From the NCBI GenBank assembly GCA_047632435.1, contig JBLICU010000004.1, positions 21,527-85,526 of the forward strand: DNA of 64,000 nt, read 5' to 3'. Position numbers and translations under genes: made by a program. The notes beneath the pieces are model-generated. The model saw nothing but the letters and a program-made list of their open reading frames with translations, ran no database searches and had not been told where the DNA came from. This DNA is from JAMZMI01 sp047632435. GTDB taxonomy: Bacteria > Bacteroidota > Bacteroidia > Cytophagales > Cyclobacteriaceae. Shown here piece after piece: positions 35,429-45,036 of the stretch (within the stretch, counting starts at the first letter, position 1; every line of letters starts with the position of its first letter).

Positions 35429-37393
35429 TTACTTTTCCTTCATTACCAACACTATCTTATTCCAGTCGGCAGCTGCATTGATCACTTTTCTAAACGGTTC
35501 GAATTTTTCGACTGGAAAATAGATTTTGTCGTAAAACTCATCTATTTCTATTTCCAGATCCTGGCCAGTGATGGTATAGCGCGATTCAAAATTGTAGATC
35601 AAGCTATCTTCAAATACCTGCTCTTTGATAATGATGTCATCAGGATTTTGGATAGAATAACCTTCGGGAATTTTGAGATGAATTTTCCTGAGATAACCAC
35701 GATTAAAATCATTCACTATTGGTGTGTCGCGTTCCTTCTCCTGATACATTTCTGATTGAGCACCTATTAGTTCACCTACCTTAAATAGAATGATATCTCC
35801 GGCTGATTCAATGTAACTGTTGGTTTTAAATTTCCCATCTACAGTGAATAGCTCGTTCCATGTTTTATAGTCGTTATTTAATGCTACTATTTCTACTTTC
35901 TCGATTTCAGCGTCCAGTGCCAAATATTTGATCACATCGTCCAGTATTTCCTTTTTGCGTTCTTCTTCTAAAAACAAGGTGGCTGCTTTGTAATATTGCG
36001 CGCTGTAGCCTTTATAACTTCTTGTCAAGCTCACTGTGTTCATGTCCAGTGATTCGCTAAAAGCAACATCAATATCCATGTTGTCAAAATTCTCCTTATA
36101 AGATGGAGCTGGGATAAATCCAATGCGTGAAATAGGATAGGTGAAATTTTGAATTTTCTCAGATCCTATAAATAAGCCATAAGTGGCTAAGTAAACAGTT
36201 GGAATAGTTCCCAGCCTGAAAGGTGTATCCTTTGGTGAAAGAAACTGATCTGCATCGCTGATATAAATCAGATATTCATCGAGGTAATTCCACGAATCAA
36301 AATTCGGATCAAAGGCTCTTTTAAATCTATCTGATGTCAACACGATTTCATGTTTGATATTGAGATGATTGAGGATGGCAGCATACAGTTTGGTGAATCC
36401 TTTGGATGTGGCGTATTTGTTTTTGATAATAGAATTCAAAGCCATACCCATATCACCAGCATCTTCTTCCAGAAAGAAATTGGTTTTAATCATGTGTTCT
36501 GTCCGCTTGAACGCTTCAATAGGTGAGCCAGAGAGGTTGAGTGATTTGATGAATTTAGCCAGCTCTTTTTGTTCGCTTTTGTCTAAAGTGTAAATCTGAT
36601 CATATACACGTTTGCCGGCATCTGCCCAGGTAAAAAGTCGCCCACTTCCAGATACGCTGTTGTAAGCCAGTTTGCCTTCCAGTCTCATTTTGCTATTTTC
36701 ATAAGCGCCAAAGTCTTCATTGTGAAGTTCAGGTATGTCTTGGGCAGAGAAACTGTAGTTGTTGAAAGCCTTCGCCGTATCTGTTTGGTTGACTTTAGCA
36801 TCGAGATTATAAATCTTAAAGTCATATTCAAGGTTTTCAGGGCATTTTAAGGAAAAGTCAAAAGACTTAACGGGATAATTGAATTGGAAATACCGTGTGA
36901 AAAAGTTGTTGCTGTAGGTTTTACGAGTGTAGTAATATTCAATTTCACCACCAACTTCAGCGCCTTCTATTGCGAATATTTTATATCCTGATTCATCGTC
37001 TGCCAGCTCTTTAATGTTCGTTTCATCAAAGTTGATCATTCGTCCATCTTTTGTGATGGCCCTTGCTTTGATATCAACGAGTTCTATGGTGTTGTAGAGT
37101 GGAATATAAATCTGATTGCTTTTGCTCAAAGCTTCATCATTGTTTACCCGGATGATTTCATGATTGGTGACAAAACAAACCAGACTATTATTATTTGCCG
37201 AATCATACGCAAATTCGTATTTCTCGCTTTTCTGGATTTGATACAAAGGATAGTTTTCTTCCTCAGTAGTTAGCTTGGTTAAGGTTCGCTCATTGTCCCA
37301 CTTGTAGCTTTCATACTGCTGAGCGTTTATGGAAGTGAGGAGACCTGCAAATCCGATGATTAGTGAAATAATCTTGGTGATATTAATATTCAT
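35429..37393 (-). CDS. DUF3857 / transglutaminase-like exported protein (second of pair)
   Basis: From ATG 37391-37393 the product has 654 residues with a signal peptide (KIISLIIGFAGLLTSINAQ). It has the DUF3857 beta domain, then a transglutaminase-like region. The expected catalytic Cys is not obvious: the corresponding segment reads KNKYATSKGFTKLYAAIL, so it may be an inactive paralogue. The C-terminal third is another beta domain. An upstream extension of 44 codons overlaps the previous gene and is rejected. It starts 1 bp after the stop of the upstream paralogue. Function unknown; probably periplasmic. Confidence 0.78.
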   Translation of the reverse strand: MNINITKIISLIIGFAGLLTSINAQQYESYKWDNERTLTKLTTEEENYPLYQIQKSEKYEFAYDSANNNSLVCFVTNHEIIRVNNDEALSKSNQIYIPLYNTIELVDIKARAITKDGRMINFDETNIKELADDESGYKIFAIEGAEVGGEIEYYYTRKTYSNNFFTRYFQFNYPVKSFDFSLKCPENLEYDFKIYNLDAKVNQTDTAKAFNNYSFSAQDIPELHNEDFGAYENSKMRLEGKLAYNSVSGSGRLFTWADAGKRVYDQIYTLDKSEQKELAKFIKSLNLSGSPIEAFKRTEHMIKTNFFLEEDAGDMGMALNSIIKNKYATSKGFTKLYAAILNHLNIKHEIVLTSDRFKRAFDPNFDSWNYLDEYLIYISDADQFLSPKDTPFRLGTIPTVYLATYGLFIGSEKIQNFTYPISRIGFIPAPSYKENFDNMDIDVAFSESLDMNTVSLTRSYKGYSAQYYKAATLFLEEERKKEILDDVIKYLALDAEIEKVEIVALNNDYKTWNELFTVDGKFKTNSYIESAGDIILFKVGELIGAQSEMYQEKERDTPIVNDFNRGYLRKIHLKIPEGYSIQNPDDIIIKEQVFEDSLIYNFESRYTITGQDLEIEIDEFYDKIYFPVEKFEPFRKVINAAADWNKIVLVMKEK

Positions 37394-37394
37394 A

Positions 37395-39344
37395 TTAGTT
37401 AGGCTTCTTGCTGATAATAAGTGCTTTGCGGCAAGCTTTGGCATAGTCTGCGATAATGGCGTTCCATGAATCAAACTGGTCTGGCTGCATGAGCAGGTAA
37501 TCCACATAAAATTCTTTGATGGCAATTACTTCAGTTTCGGATACTTCATATTGAATATTATATCCGAAATTTTCATTCTCTTTTTGTTCATTGGCGGGAA
37601 GAGAGCTTACCGTATATCCTTCTGGGATGGACAACTGTGATACATTCCTGTTGATGTATTTGTAGTCATTTTCGATCGGTACGGTTCTGTTTTCCAGAAG
37701 TGCATCCGTCATCGTTTTATCCAATATCAGATTGATATAAATATCGTCTCCAACTTTGCGATAATAGTCCGAAATATAGAAGGAATAATCCAAATTAATG
37801 GGTTTGGAGAGATCATCTACATTATAAACGGTAAAGTCTCCAATTTCGAATTTGTTGCTCCCCTTTCCCAGCAAACGCTCAACGTAATTATCTACATTTT
37901 TTTGACTTGATTTAATCAGTTTATAAGTGTTAAACACTTTAGCATAACCTGTGAGCGTCACATGACCTGTTCCGTTTATTGTGCCGTCATCCAAAGTCAA
38001 TTTCACACTATCGGACATCAGATTCATCTCTTTTGGAATAACCGGAACTGTTTCGATTTTAAAATCATCAGGGCCCAGCGATATCAAACATTCCTTACCT
38101 TGAATCATGCTTGTGGGATAATCAAGCGGTGTGTATTGACCTGTCGCATCCAGAAAGTAGGTTTTTCCGTCAAGGATAAAAGTCGCTATCATATGATTAT
38201 CCGTAATGGGAGAGGGGGTTTCTGAGTATTTGTATGGAAGATCACGAGAACCAATCCAGGTATAATGCGCATCAATACCAATTTCGCGAAGCATACTTAC
38301 AATCGAGCTGGCCATGTCTTTACAATCTCCATAGCGCTTACTGATCACATATTCTCCTGGGTGCGGTATCAAGCCCCGCATGCCATCTTCAAAAGCGATG
38401 TATTTGATATTGGCCTGTACCCAATAGTAGATTTTTCTGACCTTTTCCAAATCTGTATCATCGGGATTGATAATGGTGGTAACCAGTTCTTTCACCTCAT
38501 CACTGGGAGCCTGCACTTTGTCCAGAAAGGTTCTGTACCACTGGTGAAGTTGGGCAGGAGTGGAAAGCAGCAAAGTTTCGGATCCATCACTTTTTTTGAA
38601 ACTAAAAACAGGACAATAAACAGTAGCGGCCAGGTAATTGTAAGAAGGACAATCCATATCAAATTTGATTTTATCAATCGAAGAGGCCTTAAAAGTGAAA
38701 GTGTGACTGCCATCATCTAATTTTTTTTCTTTGGTTTCAATTTTGACATTTTCCATGTTGAAATATTGAGGAACGATCTTGATTTCAGGATCATATTTCA
38801 CCAGATAAGATGCTTCATGCACGGGTATGTATGTATTAAAGAAAAACATCCCCATCATGCGAGGGTCTTTTATAGTTTTTTTGTAGGTCAAGATAGTCTT
38901 TACACCTTTTTGTACCCCGGGATATGTAAAAGAAATTTCCTTACTGTCGTCGTAAAAAACGTAGGAGTCTCGATCAAATGACTCTTTAAATTCTGTAACA
39001 TCGATTCGTTCATACTTGCGTTTTCCAGGTACCAAAGTATAAGCCTCTATATCAGAAATTTGGTAGAATCCCGATGAGTAAATTTTATCTCCAGCATATC
39101 TGACAGTATTTTCCCCGAGATGTAGCAATTCTTCATAAACCACTACGGTAGTCTTCACTGAATCATTTTCAATGGAATAGGTTACTGTTTCTTTTTTTAT
39201 AACGTAAACAGCGGCCTCATCAGGGTAGGTTGACTTAAAGGATCGAAATTCTTCCTCCGGATTGAGCTGCGCAGAGACATTCACCTCTCCAAATACTAAG
39301 GCAATAAATAAGTACCTCTTTATACACTCAATAGATATACCCAT
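37395..39344 (-). CDS. DUF3857 / transglutaminase-like exported protein (first of pair)
   Basis: 649 residues with a signal peptide (ending VNVSAQ). The N-terminal DUF3857 domain includes FTYPGVQKGVKTILTYKKT. The transglutaminase core is complete: RYGDCKDMASSIVSMLRE with the nucleophilic Cys, NHMIATFILDGKTYFLDATG with His and Asp. A DUF3858-like beta domain follows. It could be a protease or amidotransferase in the periplasm. The start overlaps the TPR/MORN gene by 17 bp, so the three genes are one operon. Confidence 0.82.
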   Translation of the reverse strand: MGISIECIKRYLFIALVFGEVNVSAQLNPEEEFRSFKSTYPDEAAVYVIKKETVTYSIENDSVKTTVVVYEELLHLGENTVRYAGDKIYSSGFYQISDIEAYTLVPGKRKYERIDVTEFKESFDRDSYVFYDDSKEISFTYPGVQKGVKTILTYKKTIKDPRMMGMFFFNTYIPVHEASYLVKYDPEIKIVPQYFNMENVKIETKEKKLDDGSHTFTFKASSIDKIKFDMDCPSYNYLAATVYCPVFSFKKSDGSETLLLSTPAQLHQWYRTFLDKVQAPSDEVKELVTTIINPDDTDLEKVRKIYYWVQANIKYIAFEDGMRGLIPHPGEYVISKRYGDCKDMASSIVSMLREIGIDAHYTWIGSRDLPYKYSETPSPITDNHMIATFILDGKTYFLDATGQYTPLDYPTSMIQGKECLISLGPDDFKIETVPVIPKEMNLMSDSVKLTLDDGTINGTGHVTLTGYAKVFNTYKLIKSSQKNVDNYVERLLGKGSNKFEIGDFTVYNVDDLSKPINLDYSFYISDYYRKVGDDIYINLILDKTMTDALLENRTVPIENDYKYINRNVSQLSIPEGYTVSSLPANEQKENENFGYNIQYEVSETEVIAIKEFYVDYLLMQPDQFDSWNAIIADYAKACRKALIISKKPN

Positions 39345-42300
39345 TCAAATAAAATGTCTGTGATTTGATGGTTCCATTTTGATTGTAGATGATCTGTGTG
39401 CCATCTACCTCTCCATTTTTGTAAGGGATGATACTTTTGATTTGTCCATTTTCGTAATATGCTTTTTCATCTCCATTTTTAAGGTCATACGAGTAATTTT
39501 TTTCTGTATGAATATTTCCATTGGTATAATACCTGACCCACTTACCATGAGTTTCCCCGGAATGATAATCAATAGTTTCAGATTTGGTTCCATTTGCATT
39601 AAAATAGATGACCGGACCTTCCTTTAGACCATCTTTATAACTTTGCGTCACTGATGTTTTTCCATTCGGAAAAGTGGCTTTTAATATAAATTCACCCTTT
39701 TCCTGAAAGTTGATGGTGTCCTGTGTTTGGTTATTTAGATAGCCAATCATATCATCATTCACATAGATTCTGGTAAGTTGTAAGTTTCCGGTTAGATCGT
39801 AATAAGAACAAGGGCCTTCATTGTCACCTTCTTCATATTGACAATTGGATTCAAGTTGACCATTGTAATAATACCTTTTGATTTGATTTGCGGTTAGTCC
39901 TTTTATGTATTCGTAATCCGACTCTAGCTGACCGTTTTCGTAGTACCATTTCCAGCTGCCATGTTTCTCATTATTCATATAATTCCCGATGGTTTCAAGC
40001 TTTCCATCCACAGAAAAGCCCTCATATTTCCCCTCATAAAGACTATTCTTCATTGGATTTCGACTTTCAACTTGTTTGTTAGGATAATAGTTGAATATGT
40101 CTTTATCGAAGTATCCACATTGGGAATGCGCTTTGAAAGTAGTGTCACCAGCCACTGTTAGCATTGCACGCCAACCTGTTCCTGATTTCACATCTGCCTC
40201 ATGGTAGACTGTGCCAAGCGTATCATATTGTCTCAAGCCAACGAGTGTACCTTTGTCATATTTGAAGGCGCGATGAATTTTATCCCCCAGAGCGAAATTT
40301 TTCTTCCAACCATTGAGATCACCGCTGATATAATATAGCTCCTGATCTTTTGATCCATCCGGGAAATATTGTTTCCAAAGCTGTTCTGCTTCTCCATCTA
40401 CATACCAACCTTCGAGTTCCGGCTGACCATTTTTGAAGAACGATCTGTAATAACCATCCAATGTTCCGTTGGTATAATTACAAGTAGAATAGAGGTCTCC
40501 AGTCGGGTAGTATTCCTCATAAACCCCGTGATATTCCCCATCTTTCATGGTTCCTTTTTGATAAACCTTGCCATTTTTAAAATAGGAAGTGTAGGGGCCA
40601 TTAGTTTTACCATTGCTTAGTGCAGATTTTGCATGTAATTCACCTGTGGTGTAATGACTTTCAAAGTCCATGTTTCCATCAAGATCAAAAGCATTGGACA
40701 AAGTGTCACCGGCTAAATTGAAATAAGTATAACCTACATACAATCCATGATTGTATTGAGTGATTTCCTGGAGATTTCCTTGCCTCCCATAGTTTTTGAG
40801 TATGCCATGATATTCTCCATCATCATATATGTACTCATCACTTGGATTTCCATTAGAATGAAAATAGGTCCATTGTCCTATTCTTGTGCCATTGTTCAAC
40901 GAACCTTTGTAGCTCATTTCTCCATTTGGATGGTAACCGATCCAATCTCCATCTAATGAGTCCATTTTATAGATGCCAATTTCATTGTCCTGCCCATCTA
41001 TATAATAAGAATTAAAAGGCCCATTGAGGATCCCATTTTCATAGATATACTCACTGCTTTTTTGACCATTTTTAAAGTAGTAAGTGTATGTTTGATTAAG
41101 TTCTTCTTCATTTAAAACATAATCCACCTTTTTCTCGCCAGTTAAATGGTAAAGTATTCCACTTCCGGATTGCACCCCATTGTCATAAGGCATTCGCTCC
41201 TTGATTTGCCCACATTCGTAATAGTATTCAACCAGGCTATCAAGTTGAATACCATTATAATAGGCAATAATTGACATGGCGCCATCTTCGTAAAAATATT
41301 CTGCTGGTTTGATGTAATTTCCCTGATCATCAAATTCTTCGATGCGACTAAGCTGTCCGTTATCGTGATAATACTCCCAGACACCTATTTTGAGGCCACT
41401 TGCTGAGTATTCCCCAGTAGCATTCAATTGTCCATTTATGCTGTAAAATAGCCATGGGCCAGTCCTGGTCTCCTCATCGATTTGGTTTCCGATTGCGCTG
41501 AGTGAGTTGTCATTGAAATACCAGCCACTATAGGTGTCACCTTTACCAAGAATTTCAGTTTTTATCGTGATTCTATTTTCTTTTAATGAGGTATTGGCGA
41601 GGTTGACCCAATCAGTTTTCTCTTTATCATGTTTTTCTATCCAAGCCGCCACCTCTTCATTATTGGTAGATTTCAAGATGAAATAAATAAAAGCAGGACT
41701 TAGCTGATTGCGTTCGAGTTGAGTATAAAAAGGCACATAATAATTCATCCAAAAATCATCCGTATTTTTCTCATATTGGAGTTTCGAAAACAAAAGTTCA
41801 GCGTGTTTAACAATGGAAACATTAAAATCTACATTTCTTGTAAATCGACTATCAAGGGCAGCTTTTGACTTGAGCAAGTTATCGTAATGTTCAAATTGGC
41901 TATTATCCTCAAAGGCTTTAATACTTCCTTCTGGTCTAATGGCATTATTGACCATATTTTCCAAAAAGATCAAAATGGAATTCTTATCCGGATTGATGGC
42001 CAGGTAAGTGAGGTAGCTCAATAAAGATTTAGTTCTATGGCCCTGGAGCATGGAGATATACCCGAGCATCATGTGGTTACTGCTGTAAAAGGGATTGATT
42101 TGGGCACTTTTTTTAAAGTATGCCACAGCGTTTTCATATTGATCCAGCTTCCTATATGCCAGACCTAGATTGTACATCAAAACATGACTGTAAGGGAAAA
42201 GTGTTAATCCTTCTTTATAAATTTTTATGCTTGTTTCGATATTGTCTCCGTCCAAATATGCATTTCCCAATGAGATATAAATGTCATTTCTGAACTGACT

Positions 42301-42564
42301 CGGTAGGTCCTTGATAACATGGCCCAATTTTATAGTTTTTTCGTATTCATCTATGTTATTATAAGCTGACATGAGCTCGGACATGACTTGAATATAGCTC
42401 GTGTCATTTTCTGAGATTGTTAGATATAGATCAATCGCATCGCTGTATTTATCCTCTTCCTCAAAGGCTTTGGCTTGCTCGATTAATTGGGCTGGACTGA
42501 CGAAAGTTGATGTATCAGATGGAGATAAGCTGATTACATTTAAAAGAATGAATAATTCGAGCAT
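39328..42564 (-). CDS. TPR plus MORN-repeat protein
   Basis: 1,078 residues. A hydrophobic N-terminus (LELFILLNVISLSPS) suggests export. TPR repeats fill about residues 25-200 (for example YENAVAYFKKSAQINPFYSS). From about residue 340 to the end there are many MORN-type repeats of the GxWxYYxxNGQLxxExxYxxG kind (GVWEYYHDNGQLSRIEEFDD; GSWKWYYENGQLESDYEY). MORN arrays bind membranes or partner proteins; YwqK-type annotation of such arrays as antitoxins is not supported here. It is the first gene of an operon with two transglutaminase-like proteins, which suggests a joint cell-envelope role. Confidence 0.82.
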   Translation of the reverse strand: MLELFILLNVISLSPSDTSTFVSPAQLIEQAKAFEEEDKYSDAIDLYLTISENDTSYIQVMSELMSAYNNIDEYEKTIKLGHVIKDLPSQFRNDIYISLGNAYLDGDNIETSIKIYKEGLTLFPYSHVLMYNLGLAYRKLDQYENAVAYFKKSAQINPFYSSNHMMLGYISMLQGHRTKSLLSYLTYLAINPDKNSILIFLENMVNNAIRPEGSIKAFEDNSQFEHYDNLLKSKAALDSRFTRNVDFNVSIVKHAELLFSKLQYEKNTDDFWMNYYVPFYTQLERNQLSPAFIYFILKSTNNEEVAAWIEKHDKEKTDWVNLANTSLKENRITIKTEILGKGDTYSGWYFNDNSLSAIGNQIDEETRTGPWLFYSINGQLNATGEYSASGLKIGVWEYYHDNGQLSRIEEFDDQGNYIKPAEYFYEDGAMSIIAYYNGIQLDSLVEYYYECGQIKERMPYDNGVQSGSGILYHLTGEKKVDYVLNEEELNQTYTYYFKNGQKSSEYIYENGILNGPFNSYYIDGQDNEIGIYKMDSLDGDWIGYHPNGEMSYKGSLNNGTRIGQWTYFHSNGNPSDEYIYDDGEYHGILKNYGRQGNLQEITQYNHGLYVGYTYFNLAGDTLSNAFDLDGNMDFESHYTTGELHAKSALSNGKTNGPYTSYFKNGKVYQKGTMKDGEYHGVYEEYYPTGDLYSTCNYTNGTLDGYYRSFFKNGQPELEGWYVDGEAEQLWKQYFPDGSKDQELYYISGDLNGWKKNFALGDKIHRAFKYDKGTLVGLRQYDTLGTVYHEADVKSGTGWRAMLTVAGDTTFKAHSQCGYFDKDIFNYYPNKQVESRNPMKNSLYEGKYEGFSVDGKLETIGNYMNNEKHGSWKWYYENGQLESDYEYIKGLTANQIKRYYYNGQLESNCQYEEGDNEGPCSYYDLTGNLQLTRIYVNDDMIGYLNNQTQDTINFQEKGEFILKATFPNGKTSVTQSYKDGLKEGPVIYFNANGTKSETIDYHSGETHGKWVRYYTNGNIHTEKNYSYDLKNGDEKAYYENGQIKSIIPYKNGEVDGTQIIYNQNGTIKSQTFYLNGYIY

Positions 42565-42737
42565 TTAATTTAGTCAGAGATGGGTGATGAAAATATTTGA
42601 AAAAGAAAAATTAAACGTTTGTAAATTATCTGCAACGTTATTCATGCTTTTTTTTTGATGCTTTTGAAAATAAGATATCCCAAATTGTCAAATTGAACCG
42701 TTTGCTTTTAGCAAATTCCCAATTCTAAAATATTTAG

Positions 42738-42799
42738 CTAAAAATATTAGTTTATTTTGTTTTTACTAAAAATAAAATCATATTTACTAATATAATTAG
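42738..42799. promoter_or_regulatory. Predicted operators upstream of the small gene / S24 repressor unit
   Basis: Site 1, CTAAAAATATTAGT (42738-42751), is identical to the site before the DnaE-type gene. Site 2, TACTAATATAATTAG (42785-42799), is identical to the site before dinB. A half-site ACTAAA sits between them at 42765-42770. Site 2 ends 8 bp before the ATG at 42808. This region alone combines both site versions, as expected if the repressor controls its own promoter tightly. Confidence 0.62.
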
Positions 42800-42807
42800 A
42801 AATACAT

Positions 42808-43134
42808 ATGATAGATACTAAGAATTTTAGAGTTGAGGATCTGAGCATGGTCGAGGCTGACATAACTTTTGACAGCTTTTTCAAGCTGAAAATCACGTCT
42901 AAAAAACTTCGATCTGGAAAATGTCAAGTCAAATTTTTTGCAACCGTGAGAGAGCGACGTGATATGTATGGTTATGTGTTGGTGGATGCCAAGCGTACAT
43001 TAAAGGAAGTTGTGTCTGGAATTCGAGATAAGCTTCATACCATCAATCATACCCGTGATTTTCATAATTTGCATTTATATTCTATAGGCAAGACCGGTAA
43101 AGATGACTTGAATTTCATCATATTTGATTCGTGA
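42808..43134 (+). CDS. Small unknown protein, first gene of the S24-repressor unit
   Basis: A 108-residue soluble protein with no signal peptide or membrane segment and no family I recognise. It is rich in Lys/Arg in the middle (KLKITSKKLRSGKCQVKFF; RERRDMYGY) and predicted mixed alpha/beta. It starts 8 bp after a predicted operator, and the S24 repressor gene starts 32 bp after its stop, so the two are probably one transcript. By position it is a candidate damage-response protein, but nothing in the sequence states an activity. Confidence 0.7.
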   Translation: MIDTKNFRVEDLSMVEADITFDSFFKLKITSKKLRSGKCQVKFFATVRERRDMYGYVLVDAKRTLKEVVSGIRDKLHTINHTRDFHNLHLYSIGKTGKDDLNFIIFDS

Positions 43135-43166
43135 GAATTTACAATTGATTATAAATACAAAGGAAA

Positions 43167-43943
43167 ATGGTAAGCATAGCTGAAAATATAAAATATCTGA
43201 GAAAACGAGCGGGTCAGACACAGGAACAGTTTGCCAATGAAGTAGGTATCAAACGCTCATTGGTTGGGGCTTACGAAGAGGGCAGGGCCGAGCCTCGATT
43301 GCAAACCCTACTTAGGATAGCCAAAGTATTGGGTGTTTCGTCTGAGCATTTGATTTCGAGGGATTTGACCACTGGAAAACCAATTCCAAATCAAGTAAAG
43401 GAAAGGGTAAAAATATTATCTATCACTGTTGATAAAGAAGACAATGAAAACATAGAATTGGTGCCACAAAAAGCTGCTGCAGGCTATCTAAATGGATATG
43501 CTGATCCGGAATATCTCACCGAATTGCCAAAGTTTAGACTGCCAATGCTTCCTGGAAATGCTACCTACCGGGCATTTGAAATATCAGGAGATTCTATGCT
43601 GCCGATCCCTTCTGGATCGATTGTAATTGGAAAATATCTGGAGTCAATCACGGACATAAAAAATGGAAAGACTTATGTGTTGTTAACTCACAAGGAGGGA
43701 GTCGTTTACAAACGAGTTTTCAACTATGTTGAGGAAAAGGGAAAGCTTTTTTTGGTATCAGATAATAAATCTTATTCTGCGTATGAAGTTGATCCTGATG
43801 AAGTAATGGAAATTTGGGAGGCGAAAGCGTATATCAGTATAGAATTTCCAGACCCAGAATCTGCATCTGAGCTTACCTTAGAGAAAATAGCCGGTTTGGT
43901 AGTCGATCTGCAGAAGCAAGTAAAAGACCTTAAAGGAGAGTGA
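43167..43943 (+). CDS. XRE-S24 (CI/LexA-like) transcriptional repressor
   Basis: 258 residues. The N-terminal XRE helix-turn-helix is residues 3-60 (QTQEQFANEVGIKRSLVGAY). The C-terminal S24 domain has an Ala105-Gly106 pair (QKAAAGYLNG) at the place of the LexA/CI cleavage site, Ser143 in SGDSMLP and Lys182 in VVYKRV as the Ser/Lys dyad. This set implies RecA-stimulated self-cleavage as in LexA, CI or UmuD. A C-terminal coiled-coil tail (EKIAGLVVDLQKQVKDLKG) follows. It is the likely binder of the palindromes before its own unit and the two polymerase genes. Confidence 0.88.
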   Translation: MVSIAENIKYLRKRAGQTQEQFANEVGIKRSLVGAYEEGRAEPRLQTLLRIAKVLGVSSEHLISRDLTTGKPIPNQVKERVKILSITVDKEDNENIELVPQKAAAGYLNGYADPEYLTELPKFRLPMLPGNATYRAFEISGDSMLPIPSGSIVIGKYLESITDIKNGKTYVLLTHKEGVVYKRVFNYVEEKGKLFLVSDNKSYSAYEVDPDEVMEIWEAKAYISIEFPDPESASELTLEKIAGLVVDLQKQVKDLKGE

Positions 43944-43961
43944 TTTCAGATATCTGAATTA

Positions 43962-44948
43962 CTATTTGCTGGCGCAATCAATCATTTGCATTGAAACAAG
44001 GGCATCTTCGATGGAACACGGATTTTCGCCTTCTCCTCTGAAATATCTTACTACATCTCTGATCATGTTCAATTGAATATTTTCTGGATTTATAAATTCA
44101 AAATATTCCAAGTTTGATTCACTTCTCACTTCAAGCGGGTTCAAGTCAAAAAATGAAAACTTTAAACTCCCTTTTTCTCCTATAATGTGGCAAGTGTCTT
44201 CTTTTTCGGATGGAGGCATATGAAATGACCAAATGCCATTCAGGGCAATATTGTGTGAGAAAGTAGCATTGAGATAGGTGAAGTCTGGAGCATCATAAGC
44301 TTTACCCTGATTCAAAGACTTTCCCGTGAAATGAATGGGGATACCAAATATCCAATAGATGATGTCGAGCATATGTGGTGCAAGATCATGAAACAAACCA
44401 CCGCCAGAAAACTGTGGATCAATTCTCCAATTGAAATCAGTTTGAGCAATTCCATCAAGTTTTCTGGGAAGAAGCAATCGAATGGAAATCAATGAAATAG
44501 TGCCTAATTGATCTGATTGGATTATCTCTTTTACTTTTTGAAACAAGGGCAATTTACGTCTATAATAGGCTCCACTGGATTTGACTTGGAGTTTTGCCGA
44601 CATGGCCGCAATTCGTTGTGTTGAGTCACTATCTACCGACAATGGTTTTTCGATATATACAGGTTTGCCTGCTTTCATGGCCATTGCAGCAAAGGCTTCA
44701 TGACTAGCTGGTGGAGTGGCTATGTAAACGGCATTGACGTCTTTGTCATTGATCAGAGATAGAGCATCTGAGTAGTATTTTCCAACTCCATGTCGTTTAG
44801 CGTAATCAGCTGCTTTGGCTTCATCTCTGCGCATCACGGCCACAAGTTCGGAATTTGAGACTTTGTTGAAAGCAGGGCCACTTTTGACTTCACAAACATC
44901 CCCACATCCAATGATTCCCCACTTAATATTTCCTTCGATATTGGTCAT
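43962..44948 (-). CDS. Gfo/Idh/MocA family oxidoreductase
   Basis: NAD(P)-dependent sugar or polyol oxidoreductase, 328 residues. The Rossmann fold opens with WGIIGCGDVCEVKSGPAF, and the catalytic EKP motif is in KPVYIEKPLSVD near residue 97. The C-terminal alpha/beta domain contains GGGLFHDLAPHMLDI with the conserved His. Cytoplasmic; the substrate cannot be told. It is convergent with the S24 repressor gene, 18 bp between stops, and divergent from the DUF5686 gene. Confidence 0.88.
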   Translation of the reverse strand: MTNIEGNIKWGIIGCGDVCEVKSGPAFNKVSNSELVAVMRRDEAKAADYAKRHGVGKYYSDALSLINDKDVNAVYIATPPASHEAFAAMAMKAGKPVYIEKPLSVDSDSTQRIAAMSAKLQVKSSGAYYRRKLPLFQKVKEIIQSDQLGTISLISIRLLLPRKLDGIAQTDFNWRIDPQFSGGGLFHDLAPHMLDIIYWIFGIPIHFTGKSLNQGKAYDAPDFTYLNATFSHNIALNGIWSFHMPPSEKEDTCHIIGEKGSLKFSFFDLNPLEVRSESNLEYFEFINPENIQLNMIRDVVRYFRGEGENPCSIEDALVSMQMIDCASK

Positions 44949-45036
44949 AATTCAAATCTAGTTGTATTGATTGAAAACTTTATTTAGACTATTGTTGAAT
45001 ATTGTCGTGTTTTGCGGATTCTTCTAAAACACTGAA

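Noticed and set aside
43945..43958. Perfect 14-bp palindrome TTCAGATATCTGAA between convergent stops
   Set aside because: No loop and no T-run, so not a terminator; it does not match the polymerase operators and could be chance.
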